Source of the DNA: Myxococcales bacterium
GTDB lineage: Bacteria > Myxococcota_A > Polyangia > Polyangiales > Ga0077539
NCBI GenBank assembly: GCA_013298625.1
Contig: JAAFIF010000002.1
Location: 124,001 to 188,000 of the forward strand
Length of the DNA: 64,000 nucleotides
Direction of reading: 5' to 3'
Shown: positions 48,789 through 55,533 of the stretch, piece after piece
How the letters are laid out: each line of letters starts with the position of its first letter
Numbering within the stretch: position 1 is the first letter of the stretch
Translations under genes and position numbers: made by a program
Notes under the pieces: model-generated
Seen by the model: the letters and a program-made list of their open reading frames with translations, nothing else
Database searches by the model: none
Told to the model about the DNA's origin: nothing

Positions 48789-49175
48789 TCAGAGGACCTT
48801 CGCGATTTCGCGAACAGCCCGGGCCATGTCGAGAAAGAGCAAGCCGAGCCTGGCGTTCTCTGTGGTGAGCACGAGCAGCACGGTCCCGGGCGATGCGGTC
48901 GCGAGCACCGCGAAGCCGCCGTTGGCGCGCACGAGCACTTGCTGCGGCGTGCCGATGCCGAGCTCGGACGCCGCGCGAGTGCCGAGCGCGAGCAGCGTCG
49001 CGCTCATGCCGCCGACGCGGGCCTCTTCGAGGTTCTGCGGAAGCGCGCTGGCGATGATGAGCCCGTCGTCCGACAGCAGCGCGGCCGCGGTGACGTCAGG
49101 GCTCTCTGCCTGAAGCGTGCGCAGCACGCGGTTCACTGTTTCCATTCGGCCGGATCGGCCCGACGACGCTTCCAT
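48789..49175 (-). CDS. Roadblock/LC7 domain protein (MglB-like)
   Basis: 128 residues, ATG 49175 behind AAAGGAGG. Roadblock fold: VTAAALLSDDGLIIASALPQ, RVGGMSATLLALGTRAAS, QVLVRANGGFAVLA, LLVLTTENARLGLLFLDM. MglB of this family is the GTPase-activating partner of MglA in myxobacterial polarity, but other copies serve other GTPases. No GTPase lies in this operon. Confidence 0.85.
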   Translation of the reverse strand: MEASSGRSGRMETVNRVLRTLQAESPDVTAAALLSDDGLIIASALPQNLEEARVGGMSATLLALGTRAASELGIGTPQQVLVRANGGFAVLATASPGTVLLVLTTENARLGLLFLDMARAVREIAKVL

Positions 49176-49185
49176 GAATCCTCCT

Positions 49186-50427
49186 TTACGGGTGAGTGTC
49201 TCGACGCTCTTCGCGCCCGGTGTTCGACAACGGCCGACACTGCGGCACAGGAACGGTGATGCGAACCTTCGTACCGACTCCGACGGCGCTGACGATGTCT
49301 AGATCCGCGCCTCCGCGCATCACCAGATCTCTGCACAACGCGAGCCCGATACCACTGCCGCTGCGCTTGGTCGTAAAGAACAGCTGCGTGCATCGCGCGA
49401 GCACCTCCGGGGCCATCCCACTCCCGGTGTCCTCGACGGTGAGCTCGAAGTCCGCCGTCGCCGGCTCGATCTGCGCACGCACGCGGACCTTCGCGCCCGA
49501 CTTGCACGCGTGAATCGCGTTGGTGACCAGGTTGTACACGAGCGCGCGCATCGCGCTCGCGTCGAGAAAGAGCTTGGGCATCGGGTCGATCTGCACGTCG
49601 AGCTCGACGCGGTTGCGCCGCGCCCGCGCGCCCAGCACGTGACACACCGTGCGAATCGCCTCGCCGACGTCGTCCTCGCTCACGGTGCGAAGCGATCGAC
49701 TGCCGAGCCCGAGGCCCTCGATTCCGAGCAGCGCGCGGCGCACTTCGTTCTCGATGATCTGCAGCTCGTCGCGCAGGGCTTCGTCCTCGCGGCGCTCGTC
49801 GGCGAGCACTTCGATCGCGCTCAGCACCGCGGCGAGCGGGTTGCGAAGCTCGTGAAGGACCGTGGGCATCGCCTCGCCCACCGCGGCGAGCTGAAGAAAC
49901 AAGTCGCGCTCGCCCTGCATCTTTCGCTTGGGCGTCACGTCTTGCAGCAACACCACGTGCGACGGCTGCCGGGCGATCGTCGCGCTCGTGATCGAGAACG
50001 CCAGCGTCACCGTCGAGCCGTCGGGCAACGGCACCTCGCGCTGGTCCTTCGCCGTGCCCGCTGAGCGAGCGTCGTCGTCGAGAAACGCGAAGTGTTGGTC
50101 GATCGCGGTCCCTTCGACCTGATCGACCGCGCGCTGCAACATCGCGCACGCGCGAGCGTTGACGAAGCGCACGACTCTCGCCGCGTCGAACACGACCAAC
50201 CCCGCGTCGATCGCCTCGGCCATGACAGCCAGGGCGTCGGCGCGTTCGCTCGACGGCATCGCTCGGATAGCACTCAGCGCGACCACGACCTGATTTGCGC
50301 GAAGCGCTTTGCAACGCTCACACCACGCGCTCGAACGACGCGCCGAGACGCAACCGTCCGGCAAATCACCGTCGAGTACAGCCCACGCCGCCGACCACGC
50401 GGCGCAAACGGTGCTCGCGATGCGCAA
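49186..50427 (-). CDS. PAS-containing sensor histidine kinase
   Basis: 413 residues from a TTG at 50427; the N-terminal 50 residues are uncertain and an internal start near residue 57 is possible. PAS domain (70-175: AIDAGLVVFDAARVVRFVNARA), dimerisation helix with phospho-acceptor His in VLHELRNPLAAV, and ATPase boxes NAIHACKSG, DTGSGM, TTKRSGSGIGLAL. No membrane segment, so soluble. First gene of the operon that ends at 44.6 kb. Cys-rich start (DGC, WCERC) might bind metal. Confidence 0.9.
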   Translation of the reverse strand: MRIASTVCAAWSAAWAVLDGDLPDGCVSARRSSAWCERCKALRANQVVVALSAIRAMPSSERADALAVMAEAIDAGLVVFDAARVVRFVNARACAMLQRAVDQVEGTAIDQHFAFLDDDARSAGTAKDQREVPLPDGSTVTLAFSITSATIARQPSHVVLLQDVTPKRKMQGERDLFLQLAAVGEAMPTVLHELRNPLAAVLSAIEVLADERREDEALRDELQIIENEVRRALLGIEGLGLGSRSLRTVSEDDVGEAIRTVCHVLGARARRNRVELDVQIDPMPKLFLDASAMRALVYNLVTNAIHACKSGAKVRVRAQIEPATADFELTVEDTGSGMAPEVLARCTQLFFTTKRSGSGIGLALCRDLVMRGGADLDIVSAVGVGTKVRITVPVPQCRPLSNTGREERRDTHP

Positions 50428-50444
50428 CCGCTGCAGGTGGTGCG

Positions 50445-51449
50445 CTATCCGCGCAACATGTCGCGGACCGGGCGCCGAAGGCTCTTGCGGCCGTGCTGTC
50501 CCCGGCCGAGCCGAAGCACGAGCTGGACGAACTTGCCGTCAGCCATCGCTTGAATCGCGGCGCGCGTGCTCTCGACCTCGACGACCTGCGCGAAGTAGCT
50601 GACCGACCAGCGCTCGACGACGACCCGCAGCAACAACGCAGAGAGCGACTCGCCCGCGCGAATCCAGTCCATCGGGGTGTCGGTCGGCGTCGAGATCAAC
50701 GCGAGCGCCGGCGTCCCGTCGACGATCAGCTCGCGGTCGCGCGCGGCCTCGCCGTCGCCGCGGTCGAAGGTCCGCACGATCCACGGGAGAACGACGCCGA
50801 CCGCGCCGTCGACGAGCATTCCGTCACGCTTGTCCGAGAGGCCCGAGCGGAGCCACTGCGCGAGCTCTTCACGAAACTGCGAGTCCCCGCCCTGAACGCG
50901 GTCGGCGATCGCGACGAGGTCCGCGATGTGCGCCCTCGCGCTCTCTTCGGTGAGCACGGCGAGCGAAGCGCCCTCGGCGCGCACCGCCTGCTCGAGCGCC
51001 CGCTCGAAGGACTCTTGAACGACGTCGTCGCGAAACTGCCCGTTGTCCGTCGAGCGATTGTGAATCGCCTCTTCGAGCGCCCGCTCGTCGGCGGTGGGCG
51101 CTCGCTCTGCGCCGACCGTCACGCGCGCGATGAAATTGGGATCGGTCGGGTCCGGCAGCCGCTCGACGCGACAGGTGCGACCGCGCGCGGCGAGCGCGAC
51201 CCGCAAGTGATGCAACACGGTTCCGCACGAGATAAAGAGCTCGCGCCCCGAAGGATCCGCGACGGCGAGCGCGCGCGTGTCGTCCGCGTGCAGCGTGATC
51301 GCGGGAGGATCGTCCTCGAAGCCGAAGATCCACGGCTGCGTGTTGTGCGTGGACGGCGCACGAATCGCGCTGTCGAGCGCGGAGATCATCACCTCGCGAA
51401 GCGAAGGTGAGCGGGGCTGATGCGGCGTCGTGCGGGCTTCGGTGGTCAT
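50445..51449 (-). CDS. Nitroreductase-like FMN protein (Acg family)
   Basis: 334 residues. RAPSTHNTQPW near residue 30 is the hallmark of the Acg/nitroreductase-like group, followed by LHADDTRALAVADPSGRE and CGTVLHHLRVAL. Acg of mycobacteria sequesters FMN and is induced with the dormancy (oxygen/NO) regulon. A link with the adjacent di-iron sensor operon is therefore interesting. Confidence 0.8.
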   Translation of the reverse strand: MTTEARTTPHQPRSPSLREVMISALDSAIRAPSTHNTQPWIFGFEDDPPAITLHADDTRALAVADPSGRELFISCGTVLHHLRVALAARGRTCRVERLPDPTDPNFIARVTVGAERAPTADERALEEAIHNRSTDNGQFRDDVVQESFERALEQAVRAEGASLAVLTEESARAHIADLVAIADRVQGGDSQFREELAQWLRSGLSDKRDGMLVDGAVGVVLPWIVRTFDRGDGEAARDRELIVDGTPALALISTPTDTPMDWIRAGESLSALLLRVVVERWSVSYFAQVVEVESTRAAIQAMADGKFVQLVLRLGRGQHGRKSLRRPVRDMLRG

Positions 51450-51520
51450 TCGTTGTTGCTCCTGACCACGAGCGTTCCAATTTCGGTGCCAGCGACGGCG
51501 AAGAGTTAACTGACGATTCG

Positions 51521-52561
51521 TCAGCGACGTCCCTGCACGAACGAGAGCGCGGTCTCGATGTCGTCGCGCGAGCCGATGAAGAGCGGCGTGCGCTGGTGCA
51601 GCTCTTTGGGCTCGATCTCGAGGATGCGCTGCTGTCCGTCGCTCGCGGCGCCGCCAGCGGCCTCGGCGATAAACGCCAGCGGAGAGGCTTCGTAGAGCAG
51701 CCGCAGCTTGCCGTTGGGGCTCTTGCTGTCCGCGGGGTACGCGAACACGCCGCCCTTCAGCAGCGTGCGGTGAAAGTCCGCGACGAGCGAGCCGACGTAG
51801 CGCGCGCCGTACGGGCGACCGGTGCTCTTGTCCTCGGATTTGATCCAGTCGGCCCAGGCTTTCAGGCCGTCGGGCCAGCGCGAGTAGTTGCCCTCGTTGA
51901 CCGAGTACGTCGCGCCCTTGGCGGGCACGCGGATGTTCTCGTGAGAGAGAAAGAACTCACCGGCGCTCGGGTCGTACGTGAACCCGTGCACGCCGTCGCC
52001 CGTCGTGTACACGAGGATCGTGCTCGAGCCGTACAAGATGTAGCCCGCGGCGACCTGCGAGCTGCCGCGCTGCAGGCAGTCCGCGAGCTGACCCGAGCGG
52101 CCCATGGTCACGCGACGGTGGATGCTGAAGATCGTCCCGATCGTGACGCCCACGTCGATGTTCGAGCTGCCGTCGAGCGGGTCGAACATGAGAACGTACT
52201 TTCCCGTGGGAAATCGCTCGGGGATCTTGATGACGTCGTCTTCTTCTTCGCTCGCCATCAAGCACAGGTGGCCGCCCGCTTCGCACGAGCGCACCATCAC
52301 ATTGTTGGCGAACTCGTCGAGCTTTTGCACCTGCTCGCCCTGCACGTTGGTCTGGCCCGTGAGGCCCAGCATGCCCGCGAGGCCAGCCTGGCGAACGCGC
52401 GAGTTGATGAGCTTGCCCGCGAGCGCGATCTGCTGAAAAAGCCCGCTGAAATCGCCGGTCGCGCCGGGCGTCTGCCGCTGGCGCTCGAGGATGTGGCGTT
52501 CGAGGGTGGTTCCCGGCATGGCGCCGGAGGGCGGTGGTCCCCACGAGTGAACGATGGTCAT
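51521..52561 (-). CDS. fbp: Class I fructose-1,6-bisphosphatase
   Basis: 346 residues. Metal site DPLDGSSNIDVG, phosphate-binding NEGNYSRW and RYVGSLVADFHRTLLKGGVFAYPAD, C-terminal YEASPLAFIAEAAGG. Removes the 1-phosphate of fructose-1,6-bisphosphate in gluconeogenesis. Full length. It is on the same strand as the phosphoesterase upstream and nitroreductase downstream. Confidence 0.95.
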   Translation of the reverse strand: MTIVHSWGPPPSGAMPGTTLERHILERQRQTPGATGDFSGLFQQIALAGKLINSRVRQAGLAGMLGLTGQTNVQGEQVQKLDEFANNVMVRSCEAGGHLCLMASEEEDDVIKIPERFPTGKYVLMFDPLDGSSNIDVGVTIGTIFSIHRRVTMGRSGQLADCLQRGSSQVAAGYILYGSSTILVYTTGDGVHGFTYDPSAGEFFLSHENIRVPAKGATYSVNEGNYSRWPDGLKAWADWIKSEDKSTGRPYGARYVGSLVADFHRTLLKGGVFAYPADSKSPNGKLRLLYEASPLAFIAEAAGGAASDGQQRILEIEPKELHQRTPLFIGSRDDIETALSFVQGRR

Positions 52562-52634
52562 GCGCGTGTCTCCTTCGGTTCGCGCCGGCGGTTGTACACC
52601 GGCTCTGCCCGACGGTGACGCGCACTCGCTTCGC

Positions 52635-53570
52635 TCACTCGGTCGAACTCTTCGCCTCGCGCTTGCTGCGCAGCTGCAACACCTTCTGGTGCCGCTTCTG
52701 CGTGAGCTCTTCGCTAGGCTTTCGACCGGGCAACGGCGGCTGCGACTCGTGGTGCTCGCGCTCGACGGCCCCGTTGCGGCCGAGCTCGAAGATCGTGACC
52801 TCGCGCTTGCCGCGGTCGCCGATGCGGATGGGCATCACCGCGGCGCCGACGCCCGCGCCCACGTACACCGCGCCGCTGCCGACCTCGCGCGAGCCGTACA
52901 AGCCGTGGACGTACTTGTGACCCGCGACCTTGCCGATCGCGATCTCGTGCAGCTTCGCCACGGTGATCTGCCCCGCGTGCGTGTGCCCCGACAACACCAA
53001 CGGAACGCCGTGCCTCCACAGCCCGTCGGCCTCCTCGGCGATGTGCGAAAGGCCGATCGTTGGCAGGTGCGGGTCGAGCATCGAGACCGCACGCTCACGA
53101 TCCGCGTGGCCCGTGTAGGCGTCGTCGAGCCCGAGGATCTGCATCCGCTGCCCGCGCACGGTGTACGTCGTGACAACATTGTCGAGCACTTCTGCCCCAG
53201 CGCGCACGAGCGCCTCGCGCACTTCGCGGGCGCCCGACCAGTGGTCGTGGTTGCCGAGCACCGCGAACACGGGCGCGCGGATCTCGCGGATCACTGAGCG
53301 GAGCGCGTCGAGAAACTTCTGGCTGTGGCAGACGAAGTCGCCCGTGATCGCGACGAAGTCAGGATTGGCGGCGTTGGTGAGGTCGACCGCGGCCATCTGC
53401 GCCGCCATGGGCGTGACTCGACCGACGTGCATGTCCGTGAGGTGGACGACCCGAAGGTGGTCGAGCGAGTCGTGATAGGCGAGGGGGCCCGAGAACGTTC
53501 GCACCGCGAATTTCTCGCGGTGCTTGGGGTTCTGGCCGAGGAGCGCTCCTTCGAACACGACCGTGATCAT
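52635..53570 (-). CDS. Calcineurin-like metallophosphoesterase
   Basis: 311 residues from the ATG at 53570. Two-metal site: HLTDMHVG, VAITGDFVC, VLGNHDHWSG, VLSGHTHAGQ. The C-terminus is basic and disordered (KPSEELTQKRHQK). No signal peptide or YkuE-type N-terminal helix, so probably cytoplasmic. Longer reading frames upstream run into the tRNA-like element at 53.6 kb and are not used. Confidence 0.85.
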   Translation of the reverse strand: MITVVFEGALLGQNPKHREKFAVRTFSGPLAYHDSLDHLRVVHLTDMHVGRVTPMAAQMAAVDLTNAANPDFVAITGDFVCHSQKFLDALRSVIREIRAPVFAVLGNHDHWSGAREVREALVRAGAEVLDNVVTTYTVRGQRMQILGLDDAYTGHADRERAVSMLDPHLPTIGLSHIAEEADGLWRHGVPLVLSGHTHAGQITVAKLHEIAIGKVAGHKYVHGLYGSREVGSGAVYVGAGVGAAVMPIRIGDRGKREVTIFELGRNGAVEREHHESQPPLPGRKPSEELTQKRHQKVLQLRSKREAKSSTE

Positions 53571-53608
53571 AGCGCGATCACGACAGAGTCCAGCAGAGAG
53601 CGAAGAGA

Positions 53609-53747
53609 ACAGCGGGAGGAGGAGCGCGCCAGACTTTTTGGATGTCCTGCCGTTAGACGACGCCCGCATCGAGAGCGGGCGGCGGGATTCGAACCCGCAT
53701 CTTCGGTTTTGCAGACCGATGAAATCCAGCGCTGTACTGCCCGCCAT
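53609..53747 (-). ncRNA. Permuted tRNA-like RNA, unit 3 (Cys-type)
   Basis: Read on the minus strand. GCAGTACAG (53740-53732); helix GCGCTGGAT (53732-53724) pairs with GTCTGGCGC (53634-53626). Between them lies TTTCATC, then the anticodon arm TCGGT-CTGCAAA-ACCGA (anticodon GCA), T-arm with TTCGAAT, acceptor strand CGCCCGC, loop TCTCGAT, acceptor strand GCGGGCG (7 of 7 pairs), a D-arm GTC/GAC and ATCC-AAAAA. The first loop base is T, the discriminator expected of tRNA-Cys. The outer stem pairs 53747-53740 with 53616-53609. Either a Y-RNA-like tRNA mimic or a permuted tRNA-Cys gene. Confidence 0.7.
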
Positions 53748-53754
53748 GAATCAA

Positions 53755-53878
53755 CCGAGAGAATGATCGAGACGACTCAATTCGTGCGCTCTATCCGACT
53801 GAGCTACGCGTCACCGCGGCGGGACTCGAACCCGCGACATCACGATCCGATGAAGAAATTCGTCTCTGTACTGCTCGG
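53755..53878 (-). ncRNA. Permuted tRNA-like RNA, unit 2 (Arg-type)
   Basis: GCAGTACAG (53874-53866), helix GAGACGA (53866-53860) with TCGTCTC (53775-53769), all seven paired. TTCATC follows. Anticodon stem TCGTG (53845-53841) pairs with CACGA (53786-53782). T-arm GCGGG-TTCGAGT-CCCGC, then only a 4-bp acceptor CGCG/CGCG closed by GTGA, a GNRA tetraloop, then a fully canonical D-arm (TAGCTC..GAGCG). A closed 4-bp acceptor cannot be aminoacylated, so this unit is a tRNA mimic rather than a tRNA gene. The outer stem is short (CCGAG/CTCGG). Confidence 0.7.
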
Positions 53879-53893
53879 AGTGTACGACGCCGC

Positions 53894-54060
53894 GACGCTG
53901 ATCGAAACGCAGGAAGGAGAGGCGCTGCAGGCTTTTTTACGTGCTCTACCGGCTGAGCTACCTGGTCCCAAGGTGACCAGGGCGGGACTCGAACCCGCGA
54001 CCCCGTGCTCTTCAGGCGATGTAGCCCGCTGCTGTACTGCCCTGCGCTTCGATCAGCGCC
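53894..54060 (-). ncRNA. Permuted tRNA-like RNA, unit 1 (Phe-type), with 20-bp terminal stem
   Basis: Bases 54060-54041 pair with 53913-53894 over 20 positions (two G-U), forming a long terminal stem. Inside are GCAGTACAG (54040-54032) and helix GCGGGCT (54029-54023) with AGCCTGC (53933-53927). Then CATC, GC-CTGAAGA-GCACG (anticodon GAA), T-arm TTCGAGT, acceptor CCTGGTC, loop ACCTTGG, acceptor GACCAGG (7 of 7), D-arm GCTC/GAGC, CGT and AAAAAA. Joining CGT to GC would give a perfect tRNA-Phe with A73. An ordinary tRNA-Phe lies at 57.8 kb. Confidence 0.72.
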
Positions 54061-54110
54061 GCGGAGCGAGAATGGACAACTCGACGTGACGAAATACGGT
54101 AAACGAGCGT

Positions 54111-54150
54111 GGCCCCCGCGCCGGACGGGAGGGAGAGTGGCGCGGGGGCC
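54111..54150 (-). other. GC-rich spacer hairpin
   Basis: Perfect 12-bp inverted repeat (GGCCCCCGCGCC / GGCGCGGGGGCC) with a 16-base loop, five bases after tRNA-Glu. No T tract follows, so it may be a processing or transcript-end barrier rather than a classic terminator. Confidence 0.6.
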
Positions 54151-54154
54151 GCGG

Positions 54155-54226
54155 TGACTCCGACGGGAATCGAACCCGTGTTGACTGGGTGAAAACCAGT
54201 GTGCCTGACCATTAGCAGACGGAGCC
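54155..54226 (-). tRNA. tRNA-Glu(UUC)
   Basis: 72 bases, no encoded CCA. Acceptor GGCTCCG/CGGAGTC with one G-U, D-stem TGC/GCA, anticodon stem ACTGG/CCAGT with loop TTTTCAC (anticodon TTC), T-arm ACGGG-TTCGATT-CCCGT. Discriminator A. Arms look functional. Confidence 0.85.
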
Positions 54227-54237
54227 GTGGCGATCAG

Positions 54238-54326
54238 CGGGGAGAGGGAGATTCGAACTCCCACGACGGATTCGTCCGTCGGACGGTTTTCAAGACCGCT
54301 ACCTACGCCCATAGGAGAGTCTCCCC
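54238..54326 (-). tRNA. tRNA-Ser(UGA), unusual D region
   Basis: 89 bases, class II. Acceptor GGGGAGA/TCTCCCC, anticodon arm GCGGT-CTTGAAA-ACCGT (anticodon TGA), long variable arm GACGGA/TCCGTC, T-arm GGGAG-TTCGAAT-CTCCC, discriminator G. The 20-base D region (CTCTCCTATGGGCGTAGGTA) lacks the usual T8 and D-stem and instead shows CCTA/TAGG. Confidence 0.8.
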
Positions 54327-54339
54327 GAATACGAAACAG

Positions 54340-54414
54340 CGGTCACGACGGGGATCGAACCCGCTCACACACGGTTGACAACCGTGCCGCTCAACCAGAA
54401 TAGCGCTCGTGACC
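54340..54414 (-). tRNA. tRNA-Asp(GUC)
   Basis: 75 bases, no encoded CCA. Acceptor GGTCACG/CGTGACC, D-stem CGCT/AGCG, anticodon arm CACGG-TTGTCAA-CCGTG (anticodon GTC), T-arm GCGGG-TTCGATC-CCCGT, discriminator G as expected for Asp. Confidence 0.88.
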
Positions 54415-54424
54415 ATTCATTGAA

Positions 54425-54447
54425 CCTCCCGCGACGGCCGCGGGAGG
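54425..54447 (-). other. GC-rich spacer hairpin
   Basis: CCTCCCGCG and CGCGGGAGG (9 bp) with a five-base loop, between the HNH gene stop and tRNA-Asp. It may terminate or separate the HNH message. Confidence 0.55.
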
Positions 54448-54452
54448 GCTGC

Positions 54453-54959
54453 TCAGCACGCCTCGGGCAGGTAGCCCATCCACGTGTCGTGCTGCGCGTC
54501 CTCGGCGAGGACAGGAGGCATGTACGCCGGGCGAACCGGCGGCCGCGCAAGCGTGAGCCCGGCCTCGTGGGGAGTTCGGTCCGCCTTGTCACGGTTGCAG
54601 TCCGTGCAGGCGGTCACGATGTTCGACCACTCCGTGAGCCCGCCGCGAGAGCGCGGCAGGACGTGGTCGAACGTGAGCCGCGAGGCGCCCGGTCGCGCGC
54701 CGCAGTACTGGCAGGTGAACTCGTCCCGTCGGTACACGTTGCCGCGACAGAACTTCACGCCCTTGCGACCCCGACCGCGCGCGCCCCTTCGCAGACGCAC
54801 GACGGACGGCATGTCCATCGAGTGCGACGCAGAGCGCACCTCGGCCTCGTAGGCCTCGAGCAGCTCGGCCTTGCCGAGGACGAGCAGCGTGACGGCGCGT
54901 TGCCAGGAGATCACCTTCACGGGCTCGAAGCCCGCGTTGAGCAGCAGCGTGGCGACCAT
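54453..54959 (-). CDS. HNH endonuclease
   Basis: 168 residues from ATG 54959, GAGGAA just upstream. N-terminal MVATLLLNAGFEPVKVISWQ, then a zinc-bound HNH nuclease: CQYCG, TFDHVLPRSRGG (catalytic His), SNIVTACTDCN. This family is widespread on chromosomes and not limited to mobile elements; its target is not established. It lies within the tRNA island, between tRNA-Leu and tRNA-Asp. Confidence 0.9.
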   Translation of the reverse strand: MVATLLLNAGFEPVKVISWQRAVTLLVLGKAELLEAYEAEVRSASHSMDMPSVVRLRRGARGRGRKGVKFCRGNVYRRDEFTCQYCGARPGASRLTFDHVLPRSRGGLTEWSNIVTACTDCNRDKADRTPHEAGLTLARPPVRPAYMPPVLAEDAQHDTWMGYLPEAC

Positions 54960-55006
54960 GGGATTCCTCACATTGATATGTTCATCGGTCTTCTCGGTAC
55001 GGGTCT

Positions 55007-55057
55007 GCGATCGAGAGGTCGGCGCGCCGGCGTGATTGCCGGCCGCGCAGCGATCGC
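55007..55057 (-). other. Long spacer hairpin
   Basis: Outer arms GCGATCG/CGATCGC, inner arms GCGCG/CGCGC and CCGGC/GCCGG with one bulged C and a six-base loop. It fills the gap between tRNA-Leu(GAG) and the HNH gene. Confidence 0.5.
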
Positions 55058-55072
55058 GGAGCGTGTGTTGTC

Positions 55073-55148
55073 TGGTGCGCCGAGCGGGAGTCGAACCCGC
55101 AAAACCTGGACTCTCATTCCAGTGTGTCTCCCGTTTCACCACCGGCGC
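55073..55148 (-). tRNA. tRNA-Leu(GAG) with short variable loop
   Basis: 76 bases with encoded CCA. Acceptor GCGCCGG/TCGGCGC, D-arm GTG/CAC with AAACGGGAGA, anticodon arm CTGGA-ATGAGAG-TCCAG, T-arm GCGGG-TTCGACT-CCCGC. The D-arm is Leu-like but the variable region is only five bases (GTTTT), whereas bacterial tRNA-Leu has a long variable arm. Confidence 0.8.
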
Positions 55149-55153
55149 GGTGA

Positions 55154-55430
55154 GCGATCGACTCGAAATCACGGTCCCTTCCGTCGAACCCCGTCGCAAG
55201 GACGAGAGGAGGCAGAGGGTGTCCTCGCTTGTGATTCGTCGGTGACGCGGCACGGGTTCCCCTCCGTGCGCGTGTCCGACACGCGAGCTCTGTCCCCTTC
55301 GGTGCACCGGGCGGGAGTCGAACCCGCACCATCTCCGGAGTCTGAGTCCGGCGCCTTTGCCGATTTGACCACCGATGCATGCTCGTCGCCGAAAGGGCGA
55401 CGGAAGGGACCGCAATTTCGAACCGATCGC
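55154..55430. repeat. 33-base inverted repeat flanking tRNA-Leu(CAG)
   Basis: 55154-55186 and 55398-55430 are inverted copies matching at 29 of 33 positions (CGACGGAAGGGACCG, two differences, ATTTCGA, two differences, CGATCGC). They enclose tRNA-Leu(CAG) and about 115 bases of spacer that has no gene. Differences are clustered in two dinucleotides. Could be cassette ends or a long-range RNA stem. Confidence 0.7.
55303..55378 (-). tRNA. tRNA-Leu(CAG) with short variable loop
   Basis: 76 bases, CCG instead of CCA after the A discriminator. Acceptor GCATCGG/CCGGTGC, D-stem GTC/GGC, anticodon arm CCGGA-CTCAGAC-TCCGG (anticodon CAG), variable loop AGATGGT (7 bases), T-loop TTCGACT. Like the other Leu tRNA here it lacks the long variable arm. 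Confidence 0.8.
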
Positions 55431-55434
55431 GCGG

Positions 55435-55507
55435 TCAGGGCGGCCGGATCTGCCCCGGCGGCCTCCTGCTCCCAAGGCAGGCGTTCTTCTAGCTGAACTA
55501 CACCCTG
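55435..55507 (-). tRNA. tRNA-Pro(UGG) with aberrant T-loop
   Basis: 73 bases. Acceptor CAGGGTG/CGCCCTG with C1-G72, D-stem GTTC/GAAC, anticodon arm CCTGC-CTTGGGA-GCAGG (anticodon TGG with G37), discriminator A. The T-loop is GGCAGAT in place of TTCRANY and the D-loop (AGCTAGAA) lacks GG, so the normal D-loop/T-loop contact cannot form. May be a pseudogene or specialised tRNA. Confidence 0.7.
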
Positions 55508-55533
55508 AGTATCGTGCGAAGTGCACAGCGCTT

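Noticed and set aside
53893..54060. Group I or group II intron interrupting the tRNA genes of the island
   Set aside because: The tRNA halves are in reversed order and no intron core elements are seen; the intervening sequence is too short and is instead explained by paired outer stems.
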